From Streptomyces sp. NBC_01142 (lineage in GTDB: Bacteria; Actinomycetota; Actinomycetes; Streptomycetales; Streptomycetaceae): a DNA stretch of 64,000 nucleotides. Both the position numbers and the translations under genes were made by a program. A model generated the notes under the pieces. That model was not told the origin of the DNA and searched no databases. It worked only from the letters and a program-made list of their open reading frames with translations. Of the stretch, positions 7,859 through 15,990 are shown one piece after another. The stretch is from positions 2,294,001-2,358,000 of the forward strand of contig NZ_JAPEOR010000001.1 in NCBI RefSeq assembly GCF_026341125.1, in the 5' to 3' direction. Position 1 is the stretch's first letter, and each line of letters begins with the position of its first letter.

Positions 7859-9070
7859 TCAGCGGGAGCTCTGGGCAGCCTTGGTGAACGGTGTGGGCGC
7901 CTTGCCCGTCCAGCGGTGCAGCACCGCCTTGCCGGTCTCCTTGGTGCCGGTGCCGTCCTTGATCTTTCCTGCCTCGCCGAGGTAGAAGCGGCCGTCGTCG
8001 AGGGAGACCAGTCCGTACTGGCCGCCCGACCGCCAGCCGTACGTCCCCGACGGCGTGTGGTGCAGCCCCTTGCGCAGCAGCGACAGCAGCCGTCCGCGCT
8101 CGGGCCGCTGCTGGCCGCGGATGGCACCGGTCACGGGGCGCTTCTTGCCGTCGACGACGAAGAGGGAGTAGTTGGGGAAGCCGGACTTCTTCCCCTTGTA
8201 CACGGCCATCAGCCAGTTGCCGCTGTGCCCGTCGTACTCCAGGTTCTGCACCCCGTACGTGGTGTTGCCGGTGTAGACGAAGTACTTGCCGTCGGGGGCG
8301 CCGGGTCCGTAGCGGTGGGGGTCCTTCTCGGTCAACGGGCGCTCGTACTTCTTCCAGTTCCGTACGTCGTACTGGAGCAGGACCTGGTGGTCGTTGTCCT
8401 TGCGGGTGGTGTGGGAGTACAGGCCGTACGCGACGGTCAGCTTCTGCTGTCCCGGGCTGCTGCCGAACTCCGGCCCGAACGCGACGCCGTCGATGCCGCT
8501 GCACCCGTAACGGTGGTCGGGGGTCTTGGCCGTGTCGCCGTCGAAGACACCGTCACCGTTCATGTCGGCCGTGTAGTCCCGCACGACCTCCTTGAGATGA
8601 ACGGTCGACACGACGCCGGAGGACTGGGCGTCCATGTTCATCCGGGTGATGCGGTCACCGTTGAAGATGGAGATGTAGTACGCCTTGGTGGTGGCGTACT
8701 CGAGGGAGCCGTAGACGCGTCCGTCGGCCGCGTTGAAGTCCACGTCGCCGAGATGACCGGTGAAGCCGGTGACCGAGCCGAGCGGCTTCCCGCGCAGATC
8801 GGTCTTTACCAGCATATTGGTGAACGAGTAGTACACATGGCCCTTGCGGCGGTCCAGAGCCAGGCCCTGCAGATGGCCGGACTTCCAGGCCCCGCCGTTG
8901 AGGAAGGCGGGCAGCGCACGATTCACGACGATGGGCAGTCCGCGGTGCACGGGGGCGGCCAGTTCGCGCGCCGGTGTCTCGGTGGGCTGGGCCGCGGGGG
9001 CGGCTCCGCCGATCGCCACAACGGCCAAGGCGACGACGGTCGTCAGCAGGCCGCGCATGTGCGTGTACAT
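7859..9070 (-). CDS. Secreted protein of unknown function, possible beta-propeller
   Basis: The 403-residue product begins with a signal peptide (hydrophobic stretch about residues 8-26, Ala-rich cleavage region). The mature part is rich in Gly, Tyr, Trp and Asp with recurring segments such as GLALDRRKGHVYYSF and GDVDFNAADGRVYGSLEY, suggesting repeated beta blades. DMNGDGVFD (residues 169-177) looks like an EF-hand-type calcium loop. I recognise no enzyme motif. GGAGGG is close upstream of ATG 9070; Met5 is another possible start. The gene is isolated from its neighbours by about 190 bases upstream. Confidence 0.6.
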   Translation of the reverse strand: MYTHMRGLLTTVVALAVVAIGGAAPAAQPTETPARELAAPVHRGLPIVVNRALPAFLNGGAWKSGHLQGLALDRRKGHVYYSFTNMLVKTDLRGKPLGSVTGFTGHLGDVDFNAADGRVYGSLEYATTKAYYISIFNGDRITRMNMDAQSSGVVSTVHLKEVVRDYTADMNGDGVFDGDTAKTPDHRYGCSGIDGVAFGPEFGSSPGQQKLTVAYGLYSHTTRKDNDHQVLLQYDVRNWKKYERPLTEKDPHRYGPGAPDGKYFVYTGNTTYGVQNLEYDGHSGNWLMAVYKGKKSGFPNYSLFVVDGKKRPVTGAIRGQQRPERGRLLSLLRKGLHHTPSGTYGWRSGGQYGLVSLDDGRFYLGEAGKIKDGTGTKETGKAVLHRWTGKAPTPFTKAAQSSR

Positions 9071-9258
9071 GATCCCTCCGGGTGTCCTGGGGATCGGGAT
9101 GCTTCCCGGCGGGCGTGCACGGCCCGGGGCCGCCCGGCCAACGAAATATGAACGTGCGCAGGCGGCATGCCAGTTACGGGAGGATCAGCGCGACGAGAGC
9201 CGGGCGGGCAAGCCGGGCGGACGTGCCGCGCTGACGGGCAGACGGCTCGGTGGGCAGC

Positions 9259-9750
9259 TCAGGCGGGCGGCAGCCCGTTCTCCAGCTCCACCGTCCCGCT
9301 CCCCGTCTCCAGGGCGTCGAGCGCTGCCAGGACCCGATGCCCCAGGGCGCCGATGAGGTGCTCGAGGATCCCCTCGCGGGACACCAGCCGCCAGGAGACC
9401 AGCTCCTCCTCCTGCAGCCGGATCGCCTTGAACTGCGCCTCGGCCAGCACTCCGCCGTCGTACACATACGCGGCAATGGGCGGACGCTCCTCACCCGGCA
9501 CCCAGTCGATCGCGAGCAGTGGGCCCAGTTCCACGTCCAGACCGATCTCCTCGAGGGTCTCCCGGCGGGCGGCCTGCCGCGGGGTCTCGTTCCGGTCCGA
9601 CTCGACCGTCCCGCCGGGGAGGGCCCAGCCCTTGCGGTAGTTGGGCTCGACGAGCAGCACGCGCCCCTCGTCGTCACGGAAGAGCGCGGCGGCGCCGGCC
9701 AGGATGCGGGGGAGAGAGGCGATGTATGCGGCGTAGTCAGAAGTGGTCAC
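9259..9750 (-). CDS. NUDIX hydrolase
   Basis: The 163-residue protein carries a NUDIX box GGTVESDRNETPRQAARRET followed by LEEIGL, with the metal-binding REx2EE core intact. The spacing between the box glycine and the first glutamate is seven rather than the usual five residues. Such enzymes hydrolyse nucleoside diphosphates linked to other groups, including oxidised dNTPs and nucleotide sugars; the substrate is not predictable. The C-terminal quarter (IGALGHRVLAALDALE) is helical. No operon partner is apparent. Confidence 0.8.
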   Translation of the reverse strand: MTTSDYAAYIASLPRILAGAAALFRDDEGRVLLVEPNYRKGWALPGGTVESDRNETPRQAARRETLEEIGLDVELGPLLAIDWVPGEERPPIAAYVYDGGVLAEAQFKAIRLQEEELVSWRLVSREGILEHLIGALGHRVLAALDALETGSGTVELENGLPPA

Positions 9751-10200
9751 GCGCGGCAGCGTAGTTGGTGGCAGAAGTCGCTCCGCATGGCCGGCACCGA
9801 CACGACGCCGGGCGCGCAGGTGAACGGGAGGCGAGCAGCGGCAGAACCGCCGAGGTGCCCGGCGCGCCCGCCAACCGGGCCCGGGTGCCCGGCGATTCGG
9901 GCCGTCGCGAGCACTGGCATCGAAATCACTCTATATAGGGCAATTTCGGGCAATAGGATGGAGTCGGCGACCTGCCTTGGCGGCGGGTTGCGGTCGCTGC
10001 ACGTTGCTCAGGCGGTGACTCTCGGTCAGCGCGTGCAGTCTCGGTGGCGGGGGCAGAAAGATCGGTTTGGTGCTCATGGTGCCACGTGACTGCACCACTA
10101 TGGTGCGGAATGTCAGGACAACATGGGGTGGCATGCCCTCTGATCGTGCGGATAGGGTCGGGGCGGCGCGACTGCCTGTTCGAAAGCAAGGGATAGCAAG
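9751..10200. other. Divergent promoter region, no gene seen
   Basis: The 450-base spacer lies between the NUDIX gene (minus) and glycerate kinase (plus), so both promoters must be inside. A short less-GC patch occurs near 9930-9955 (CTCTATATAGGGCAATTTCG). Near 10080 the sequence GGTGCCACGTGACTGCACC is followed by GCACCACTATGGTGC, giving short inverted repeats that could be regulator sites. No open frame has coding support. Confidence 0.4.
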
Positions 10201-11355
10201 GTGACGGACGGAGCAGTGATTCAGCCCACGCGTGTGCTCGTCGCGGCTGACAAGTTCAAGGGCTCGCTCACGGCCGTGCAAGTCGCGGAGCGGGTGACGG
10301 CCGGTCTCCAGCGGGTGGTACCGGGTCTGGCGGTCGAGACTCTGCCCGTCGCGGACGGCGGTGACGGCACGGTCGCCGCCGCGGTGGCGGCCGGGTTCGA
10401 GCGCCGTGAAGTGCAGGTGACCGGCCCGCTCGGTGATTCGCTGACGGCGGCGTACGCGCTGCGGGACGGCACCGCGGTGGTGGAGATGGCGGAGGCCTCG
10501 GGCCTCCAGCACCTCCCGGCGGGCGTGTTCGCGCCGCTCACCTCGACGACGTACGGCTCCGGTGAACTGCTGCGTGCCGCGCTCGACGCGGGAGCGCGGA
10601 CGATCGTCTTCGGCGTCGGCGGCAGCGCGACGACGGACGGAGGCGCCGGGATGCTGGAGGCGCTCGGGGCGCGCTTCCTGGACGCGGCGGGCGAGCGCGT
10701 CGGACCGGGCGGCGGCGGGCTGCGCGACCTGGCGTCGGCGGACCTGTCCGGTCTCGATCCGCGCTTCAAGGACGTGGACCTGGTCCTGGCCAGCGATGTG
10801 GACAACCCGCTGACGGGACCGAAGGGCGCGTCGGCGGTGTACGGCCCCCAGAAAGGCGCGACCCCCGAGGACGTCGCCACGCTGGACGCGGCCCTCGCGC
10901 ACTACGCCTCGGTCCTGGAGACGGCCATCGGCCCCAAGGCCGCCGAGCACGCCCTCTCGCCCGGCGCCGGCGCGGCGGGCGGCATCGGCTACGGCGCCCT
11001 GGTCGGCCTCGGCGCGAGCTTCCGGGCCGGCATCGAGGTCATGCTCGACGTGCTCGGCTTCGCCCCGGCGCTGGAACGGGCGACCCTGGTGATCACGGGC
11101 GAGGGTTCTCTGGACGAGCAGACCCTGCACGGCAAGGCCCCGGCGGGCGTCGCGGCGGCGGCCCGAGCCCAGAACATCGAGGTCGTCGCGGTCTGCGGCC
11201 GCCTCGCGCTGGCTCCCGAGGCGCTGGGCCGTGCGGGCATCCGCCGCGCGTACGCCCTGACGGAACTGGAGCCGGACCCGGCCCGCTGCATGGCGGAGGC
11301 GGGGCCGCTGCTGGAACGGGTGGCGGAGAACATCGCGAGGGACTTCCTGCGCTGA
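10201..11355 (+). CDS. Glycerate kinase (GarK/GlxK family)
   Basis: The 384-residue enzyme phosphorylates glycerate with ATP, linking glyoxylate and serine breakdown to glycolysis. Family hallmarks are VAADKFKGSLTA at the N terminus, PVADGGDGTV, the VGGSATTDGGAGMLEALGAR segment, SDVDNPLTGPKGASAVYGPQKG, and ITGEGSLDEQTLHGKAP. Length is normal. Start GTG 10201 is supported by AAGGGA 7 bases upstream. It stands alone, ending in a chain of three hairpins. Regulation is not evident. Confidence 0.92.
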   Translation: MTDGAVIQPTRVLVAADKFKGSLTAVQVAERVTAGLQRVVPGLAVETLPVADGGDGTVAAAVAAGFERREVQVTGPLGDSLTAAYALRDGTAVVEMAEASGLQHLPAGVFAPLTSTTYGSGELLRAALDAGARTIVFGVGGSATTDGGAGMLEALGARFLDAAGERVGPGGGGLRDLASADLSGLDPRFKDVDLVLASDVDNPLTGPKGASAVYGPQKGATPEDVATLDAALAHYASVLETAIGPKAAEHALSPGAGAAGGIGYGALVGLGASFRAGIEVMLDVLGFAPALERATLVITGEGSLDEQTLHGKAPAGVAAAARAQNIEVVAVCGRLALAPEALGRAGIRRAYALTELEPDPARCMAEAGPLLERVAENIARDFLR

Positions 11356-11402
11356 GGGTGCCGGGGGGCGGGGCACTTCCCCCACCCCGCCCCTTCCCGA
11401 AA

Positions 11403-11466
11403 CTGGGGGGAGCCCCCAGGCCCCCACTACGTGGGGGAAGGTGGACGTGGGGGCTGACGCCCCCAC
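11403..11466 (+). terminator. Three consecutive hairpins after glycerate kinase
   Basis: Three short perfect inverted repeats follow one another: CTGGGGG/CCCCCAG (11403-11419), CCCCCAC/GTGGGGG (11421-11437) and GTGGGGGC/GCCCCCAC with a TGAC loop (11447-11466). Together they make a strong structure 50-110 bases after the stop codon, suited to transcription termination. The third repeats the hairpin found at 2297-2316. Confidence 0.55.
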
Positions 11467-11508
11467 ACCCCCGGGGGACGCCGGCTTCGCGGCGCGAGAC
11501 GTCCGGGC

Positions 11509-11702
11509 ACCCCCATGAGCACCGTCCACGCGACGCGAGGGGTACACCCCCCATGAGCACCGTCCACGCGACGCGAGAGGCACAAACCCCCACGAGCACC
11601 GTCCGCGCGACGCGACGCGAGAGGCACAAACCCCCACGAGCATCGACCGCGCGACGCGACGCGAGAGGCACAAACCCCCACGAGCATCGACCGCAGCGAG
11701 AG
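11509..11702. repeat. 44-bp tandem repeat, four to five copies
   Basis: Units start at 11509, 11546, 11586, 11630 and 11674. Each begins ACCCCCAYGAGCA and contains CGCGACGCG and GAGAGGCACAA; the two central units are exactly 44 bases, while earlier units are 37 and 40 bases because they have fewer GACGC blocks. The last copy is cut short. The repeat sits in the spacer between two convergent genes (11356-12090) and has no coding support. Confidence 0.8.
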
Positions 11703-11912
11703 GCTTACGGCGACACCCCCACGGGCGCAGACTTCGCAGGGTGCGGCGCGTGCGGGCTTGGCCCCCGGTCACGGACGGGGGGACGCGCAGGGGTGGAGCC
11801 GGGACGTAAAGCGTGATTTGTGGCGCACGGGAAACGGCACCCTCACGGGGTCACCTTCAGCGCGCCGTAAATCGTGCAGTCCCGGCGCAACCCCGGAGCG
11901 GACCCCAAACCC

Positions 11913-12080
11913 GCACCCCCCAGGACCGGGCGCCCCAAAGACCCCACCCGAGCACCCCCAGGACCGGCCACCCCAAGGCACCCGCCCGAGCACGCCAGGA
12001 CCCGCACCCCAGGACCGCGCACCCCAAGACCCCGCACCCCAGGACCGGACCCCCCGGAACCCCGCACCCCCCAGGGACCG
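11913..12080. repeat. Irregular C-rich repeat with core GCACCCCAGGACCG
   Basis: The core GCACCCC(CC)AGGACCG recurs with small changes at about 11913, 11952, 11990, 12004, 12034 and 12064. Spacing varies from 14 to 39 bases, so it is less regular than the 45- and 44-bp repeats. It ends about ten bases before the stop codon of the pucR-type gene. One strand is extremely C-rich and almost devoid of T. Confidence 0.6.
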
Positions 12081-12090
12081 AGCCGCCCCC

Positions 12091-13290
12091 TCACCCCGGG
12101 GTCAAGCGGAACGCGTCCAGCGCCAAGGTCATTTCGATCAGGTCGCGCGGGCGCGACAGCGACCTCGACGTCAGTTGTTCCAGGCGGCGCAGGCGGTTGA
12201 AGACCGTGTTCCGGTGGCAGTACAGCCGCGTTGCCGCCCGCCCCGCCGAACCCCCGCACTCCAGCCACGCGTCCAGCGTCTCCAGCAGCACCGCCCGGTC
12301 CGCCGGGTCCAGCTCCAGCAGCGGGCCGAAGACGTCCGCGATCAGACGGGCCGCCAGTTCCGGCTGGCTCACCACCAGCGCCGTCGGCAGCCGCTCGTCC
12401 AGCCGCACGATCCGGTGCGCATCCGGACCGCACGTCCGTAACGCCGTCTCAGCCAGCCGCCGCGCCAGACCCAGGTCCCCGAGGCCCAGCACCACCGGGC
12501 TGATCCCGCCCGGACCCGGGCAGCGCCGGTGCAGCACCTCCGCGAGTTCCGCCAGCCCGGCCCCCGCCCCCAGCGCGACGACCGCGATCTCGTAGTCCGT
12601 ACGCATCCGCCAGAAGAAGCGCAGGCCCTTCGACTCCGCGATCCGGTGGAACGGCTCACGCCCCGCCGCGCGCTCCACCCGGACCACCACCACCGCGTAC
12701 CGCCCCTGCTCCGGCAGGTCCAGACCCGCCGCCGCGCTGGCCGCGAGACCGGGCGTGGTCCTGCCCTCCAGAAGTGCGTCCAGCAGCGCCTGCACCCGCT
12801 CGTCGCTGCGCCGCTGCATCTGCTGCTCCGTGCTGCGGTACGCGTCCGCGACCGTCGATGCCTGACGGTCCACCCCCGCCCATATACGGGACGCCGTGTG
12901 CACCAGCACCGGCAGCGCCTCAGGGTCCTTCTCCGTCACGATCTCCAGCAGCTCGTCCCAGACGAGATATCCCGCATGGCGGTACGCGTACAGCACCAGA
13001 TCGAGCGCGAGGCCCTGCTCGGCGCGCTGCCGGCCGAGCCGTTCCGCGTAGGCGAGATCCCGCCGGGGCGCCGTCCGGGGCGCGGCCAGGGCCTCGATGC
13101 CGTACCGCATCGCCTCGTTGATCTGCTGCCAGTGCTCGTCCCGCGGCACGGCGAGATCGAACTGTGGTGAGTGGGCCCGGAGTTCCTCGATGAGCAGATC
13201 CGTCAGCCGCGGCACGCGCTCCAGAAGCACCTGGGAGGCGCTCACCAGGACCGACCACTCACGCTCGGTGCGCGCTCTGCGGCCATCCAT
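12091..13290 (-). CDS. PucR-family transcriptional regulator
   Basis: The 399-residue protein ends with a PucR-type helix-turn-helix: LLETLDAWLECGGSAGRAAT followed by RLYCHRNTVFNRLRRLEQL (about residues 340-378). The middle resembles the GGDEF-like domain of CdaR/PucR regulators, and the N-terminal third is a helical sensor. Family members control purine, sugar-acid or amino-acid use. Homology supports ATG 13290 although the frame is open to 13341; no good ribosome site is seen. It is divergent from the liv operon, sharing a 161-base promoter region, so control of that operon is a reasonable inference. Confidence 0.75.
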   Translation of the reverse strand: MDGRRARTEREWSVLVSASQVLLERVPRLTDLLIEELRAHSPQFDLAVPRDEHWQQINEAMRYGIEALAAPRTAPRRDLAYAERLGRQRAEQGLALDLVLYAYRHAGYLVWDELLEIVTEKDPEALPVLVHTASRIWAGVDRQASTVADAYRSTEQQMQRRSDERVQALLDALLEGRTTPGLAASAAAGLDLPEQGRYAVVVVRVERAAGREPFHRIAESKGLRFFWRMRTDYEIAVVALGAGAGLAELAEVLHRRCPGPGGISPVVLGLGDLGLARRLAETALRTCGPDAHRIVRLDERLPTALVVSQPELAARLIADVFGPLLELDPADRAVLLETLDAWLECGGSAGRAATRLYCHRNTVFNRLRRLEQLTSRSLSRPRDLIEMTLALDAFRLTPG

Positions 13291-13310
13291 GGCTGGTGAG
13301 GATGCCAGCC
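13291..13310. promoter_or_regulatory. Inverted repeat next to the pucR start
   Basis: GGCTGG and CCAGCC are separated by 8 bases immediately upstream of the pucR-type start codon, in the divergent pucR/liv promoter region. It could be a regulator binding site or a hairpin in the 5-prime end of the mRNA. The arms are short, so chance cannot be excluded. Confidence 0.25.
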
Positions 13311-13451
13311 CTTGTGCCCGTGCACAATGCGCGCGCGGCACCCCTGGTCATCCGCAGCGATTCGGTCGTACGGCGTGGACGGTACGGCGCCCCGGTGGTG
13401 GTGTGTGCCCCCACAGGCACGCCGCCGGGCAGGCCGGAGAAGGGGGACCGC

Positions 13452-14255
13452 ATGGCCGCCTCACTCGAGGTACGTGAACTTTCCGTGGGCTATGGGCCGG
13501 TACGGGCGCTGCGTGAGGTCTCCGTCGACGTACCGGACGGGGCGATCGTCGCCGTCCTCGGCGGCAACGGCGCCGGCAAGTCAACACTGCTGCGCGCCAT
13601 TTCCCGCACTCTGGCCTTCCAGCGCGGCAACGCCACCTCCGGCAGCATCCGCTTCGACGGCCGTCCGCTGGACGGGCTGAGCCCCGCCCGGGTGGTGGCC
13701 GCCGGAGTGGTCCAAGTCCCGGAAGGGCGACAGGTCTTCGCCCGGATGACGGTGGCCGACAATCTGCGGGCGGGCGCGCTGGGGGCCCGCGGCGGCAGGC
13801 GGGAGGCCGCCGCGGCGCTGGCCCGCGTACACGAACTGTTCCCGGTCCTCGCGGACCGCGCCCGTCAGCGGGGCGGGCTGCTCTCGGGCGGTGAGCAGCA
13901 AATGCTGGCGCTGGGGCGGGCGTTGATGGCCAGGCCTCGGCTGCTGCTGCTCGACGAGCCGTCGCTGGGTCTCGCCCCGCTGATGGCGGCACGGATCGCC
14001 GAGACCGTCCAGGAGATCAACGCGCGCGGTACGTCGGTGCTGCTGGTGGAGCAGAACGCGGCGATCGCGCTGCGGCTGGCCTCGACGGCGTATGTCCTGG
14101 AGGTCGGCGAGGTAGCCCTGGAGGGCCCCGCGGACCGGTTGGCCGCCTCGGACGAGGTACGCCGCCGCTACCTGGGGGTGGTCGACGAGACGGCCGCGCA
14201 GGACGCGGTACGCGCCGAGGCAACCGCGCCTGCTCTGCGGAGATGGTCGGCGTGA
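13452..14255 (+). CDS. livF: Branched-chain amino acid-type ABC transporter ATP-binding protein LivF
   Basis: The 267-residue ATPase shows Walker A GGNGAGKST, signature LLSGGEQQMLALGRAL, Walker B LLLLDEPSLGLAP and the LivF-type VLLVEQNAAIAL switch segment. It powers uptake through LivHM together with LivG. ATG 13452 follows GAGAAGGGGGACC, a good ribosome site; the frame is open further upstream but without homology. First gene of a five-gene operon whose members all overlap, here by 13 bases with livG. The C-terminal 25 residues after YLGVV are variable and Ala-rich. Confidence 0.88.
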   Translation: MAASLEVRELSVGYGPVRALREVSVDVPDGAIVAVLGGNGAGKSTLLRAISRTLAFQRGNATSGSIRFDGRPLDGLSPARVVAAGVVQVPEGRQVFARMTVADNLRAGALGARGGRREAAAALARVHELFPVLADRARQRGGLLSGGEQQMLALGRALMARPRLLLLDEPSLGLAPLMAARIAETVQEINARGTSVLLVEQNAAIALRLASTAYVLEVGEVALEGPADRLAASDEVRRRYLGVVDETAAQDAVRAEATAPALRRWSA

Positions 14256-15103
14256 AGGACGACGTCCCTCCGGGCGCCCCGCCCCAGGTCGCGTCGGTCG
14301 GCGGTTGCGACCCCGCACCCGAAACCGGCACTCCCGCCCTCCACCTCGACGCCGTCACCGTCCGGTTCGCCGGGCTCACCGCCCTCGACGCCGTCTCCTT
14401 CACCGTCGAGCCCGGCAGTGTCCACGCCGTCATCGGGCCCAACGGCGCCGGAAAGTCCACCTGCCTCAACGTCCTGTCCGGCGTCTACCGCGCCACCTCC
14501 GGCAGAGTCCGCCTCGGCGGCACCGAGCTCACCGGCCTCCCCCCGCACCGCATCGCCGCCCTCGGTATCGCCCGCACCTTCCAGAACCTCGCGCTCCCGC
14601 CTCACGCCACCGTCGCCGACAGCCTGCTCCTCGGCCGCCACCGGCTCACCCGCGCAGGTTTCCTCGCCGCCGGGCTACGGCTGCCGTCCGCGGCCCGCGA
14701 GACCCGCCTCCACCGCGAACGCGTCGGTGAAATCGCGGAGTTCGTCGGGCTCACGGACGGCGATCTCGTACGGCCGGCCGGAGCCCTGCCGTACGGAAAA
14801 CGGAAGCTCGTCGAGCTCGGCCGCGCCCTGTGCATGGAGCCGCAGCTCCTGCTCCTCGACGAGCCTGTCGCGGGCATGACCGCCGACGAGAGACGGCAGA
14901 CCGCCTCCGTCGTCGCAGGTGTACGCGACAGCCTCGGCATATCCATCGTGTTGGTCGAACACGACATGGGGGTGGTGATGCGGCTCGCGGACGCCGTGAC
15001 CGTACTCGACTTCGGACGCCGGATCGCGGGCGGCACACCCGCCCAGGTGCAGAACGACCCGGCCGTTGTGCAGGCCTACCTCGGAACGGAGGCCCAGGCG
15101 TGA
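14243..15103 (+). CDS. livG: Branched-chain amino acid-type ABC transporter ATP-binding protein LivG
   Basis: The 286-residue ATPase has Walker A GPNGAGKST, the LivG-like signature LPYGKRKLVELGRAL, Walker B LLLLDEPVAGMT, and VLVEHDMGVVM. A 35-residue N-terminal extension rich in Pro/Ala precedes the domain. It pairs with LivF. ATG 14243 overlaps livF; a GTG at 14252 forming GTGAAGG is another candidate. The stop overlaps the livH start at GTGA (15100-15103), a sign of translational coupling. Confidence 0.88.
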   Translation: MVGVKDDVPPGAPPQVASVGGCDPAPETGTPALHLDAVTVRFAGLTALDAVSFTVEPGSVHAVIGPNGAGKSTCLNVLSGVYRATSGRVRLGGTELTGLPPHRIAALGIARTFQNLALPPHATVADSLLLGRHRLTRAGFLAAGLRLPSAARETRLHRERVGEIAEFVGLTDGDLVRPAGALPYGKRKLVELGRALCMEPQLLLLDEPVAGMTADERRQTASVVAGVRDSLGISIVLVEHDMGVVMRLADAVTVLDFGRRIAGGTPAQVQNDPAVVQAYLGTEAQA

Positions 15104-15990
15104 CGACCTTCACCGAACTCCTCCTCGGCGGACTCTCCATCGGCTCCGTCTACGCCCTGATCGCCCTCGGCTTCGTCGTCATCTTCAAGGCCACCGAAGT
15201 CGTCAACTTCGCCCATGCCTCGCTCCTCCTCGCCGGCGGATATGTCACCGCTGTACTCCACGACGACATCGGCTTCTGGCCCGCCCTGGCCGTCGGCATC
15301 GCGGGTGCCGCGGTCGTCGGCGCAGCCGTCGAGTTCCTCGTCATGCGCCGCTACCGGGGCTCAGACCACAGCGTCCTCGCCATCGTCACCATCGGCGTCG
15401 ACATCCTCCTGACCACCGAACTCACCCGCCGTATCGGGACCGACGTCCTCGCACTCGGCGACCCCTGGGGCGACCGGGTCGTGACCATCGGCGACATCAC
15501 CCTCGCGCAGACCCGCATCGCGGCCTTCGTCGCTGCCGCGCTGCTCATCGCCGCCTTCCTGCTGGCGTTCCGCTTCACCACCTGGGGCGTGGCGATGCGC
15601 GCGGCCGCCGAGAACCCGCAGACCGCCGCCCTGATGGGGGTACGTCTGGGTCGCGTCTCGCTCGCCGCCTGGGCGGTCGCGGGCGCCCTCGCCGCCGTCG
15701 CCGCGCTCTTCCTCACCGTCTTCCCGACGCCCGGACTCGAACGTTCCACCTCTCTGGCCGCCCTCAAGGCCTTCCCCGCCGCGATCCTCGGCGGGCTCGA
15801 CTCCACCACCGGAGCCCTGGCGGGCGGCCTGATCGTCGGCGTCACCGAGTCGTTCGCCACCGGATACCAGGGCGATCTGACGTTCCTGGGCAGGGGGATC
15901 GGCGATCTCGCGCCGTATCTGGTGATGGTGCTCGTCCTTCTGATCAGGCCCGCCGGGCTCTTCGGCACGAAGGAGCCCGCCCGTGTCTGA
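15100..15990 (+). CDS. livH: Branched-chain amino acid-type ABC transporter permease LivH
   Basis: The 296-residue integral membrane protein has about eight hydrophobic helices. It begins MTTFTELLLGGLSIGSVYAL, typical of LivH, and includes FVVIFKATEVVNFAHASLLLAGGY and the cytoplasmic coupling segment MRAAAENPQTAALMGV. LPS-like ends of the family (IRPAGLFG) are at the C terminus. GTG 15100 lies within the livG stop. The gene overlaps livM by 8 bases. Confidence 0.88.
   Translation: MTTFTELLLGGLSIGSVYALIALGFVVIFKATEVVNFAHASLLLAGGYVTAVLHDDIGFWPALAVGIAGAAVVGAAVEFLVMRRYRGSDHSVLAIVTIGVDILLTTELTRRIGTDVLALGDPWGDRVVTIGDITLAQTRIAAFVAAALLIAAFLLAFRFTTWGVAMRAAAENPQTAALMGVRLGRVSLAAWAVAGALAAVAALFLTVFPTPGLERSTSLAALKAFPAAILGGLDSTTGALAGGLIVGVTESFATGYQGDLTFLGRGIGDLAPYLVMVLVLLIRPAGLFGTKEPARV

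Noticed and set aside
7133..9151. A 672-codon frame on the plus strand antisense to the sirtuin and secreted-protein genes
   Set aside because: Both genes on the minus strand have clear motifs and normal codon bias; the plus frame is their shadow and lacks any domain pattern.
9930..9960. AT-richer patch CTCTATATAGGGCAATTTCG as a riboswitch or strong promoter
   Set aside because: It lacks any known riboswitch core, and no properly spaced -35 and -10 boxes could be chosen with confidence.
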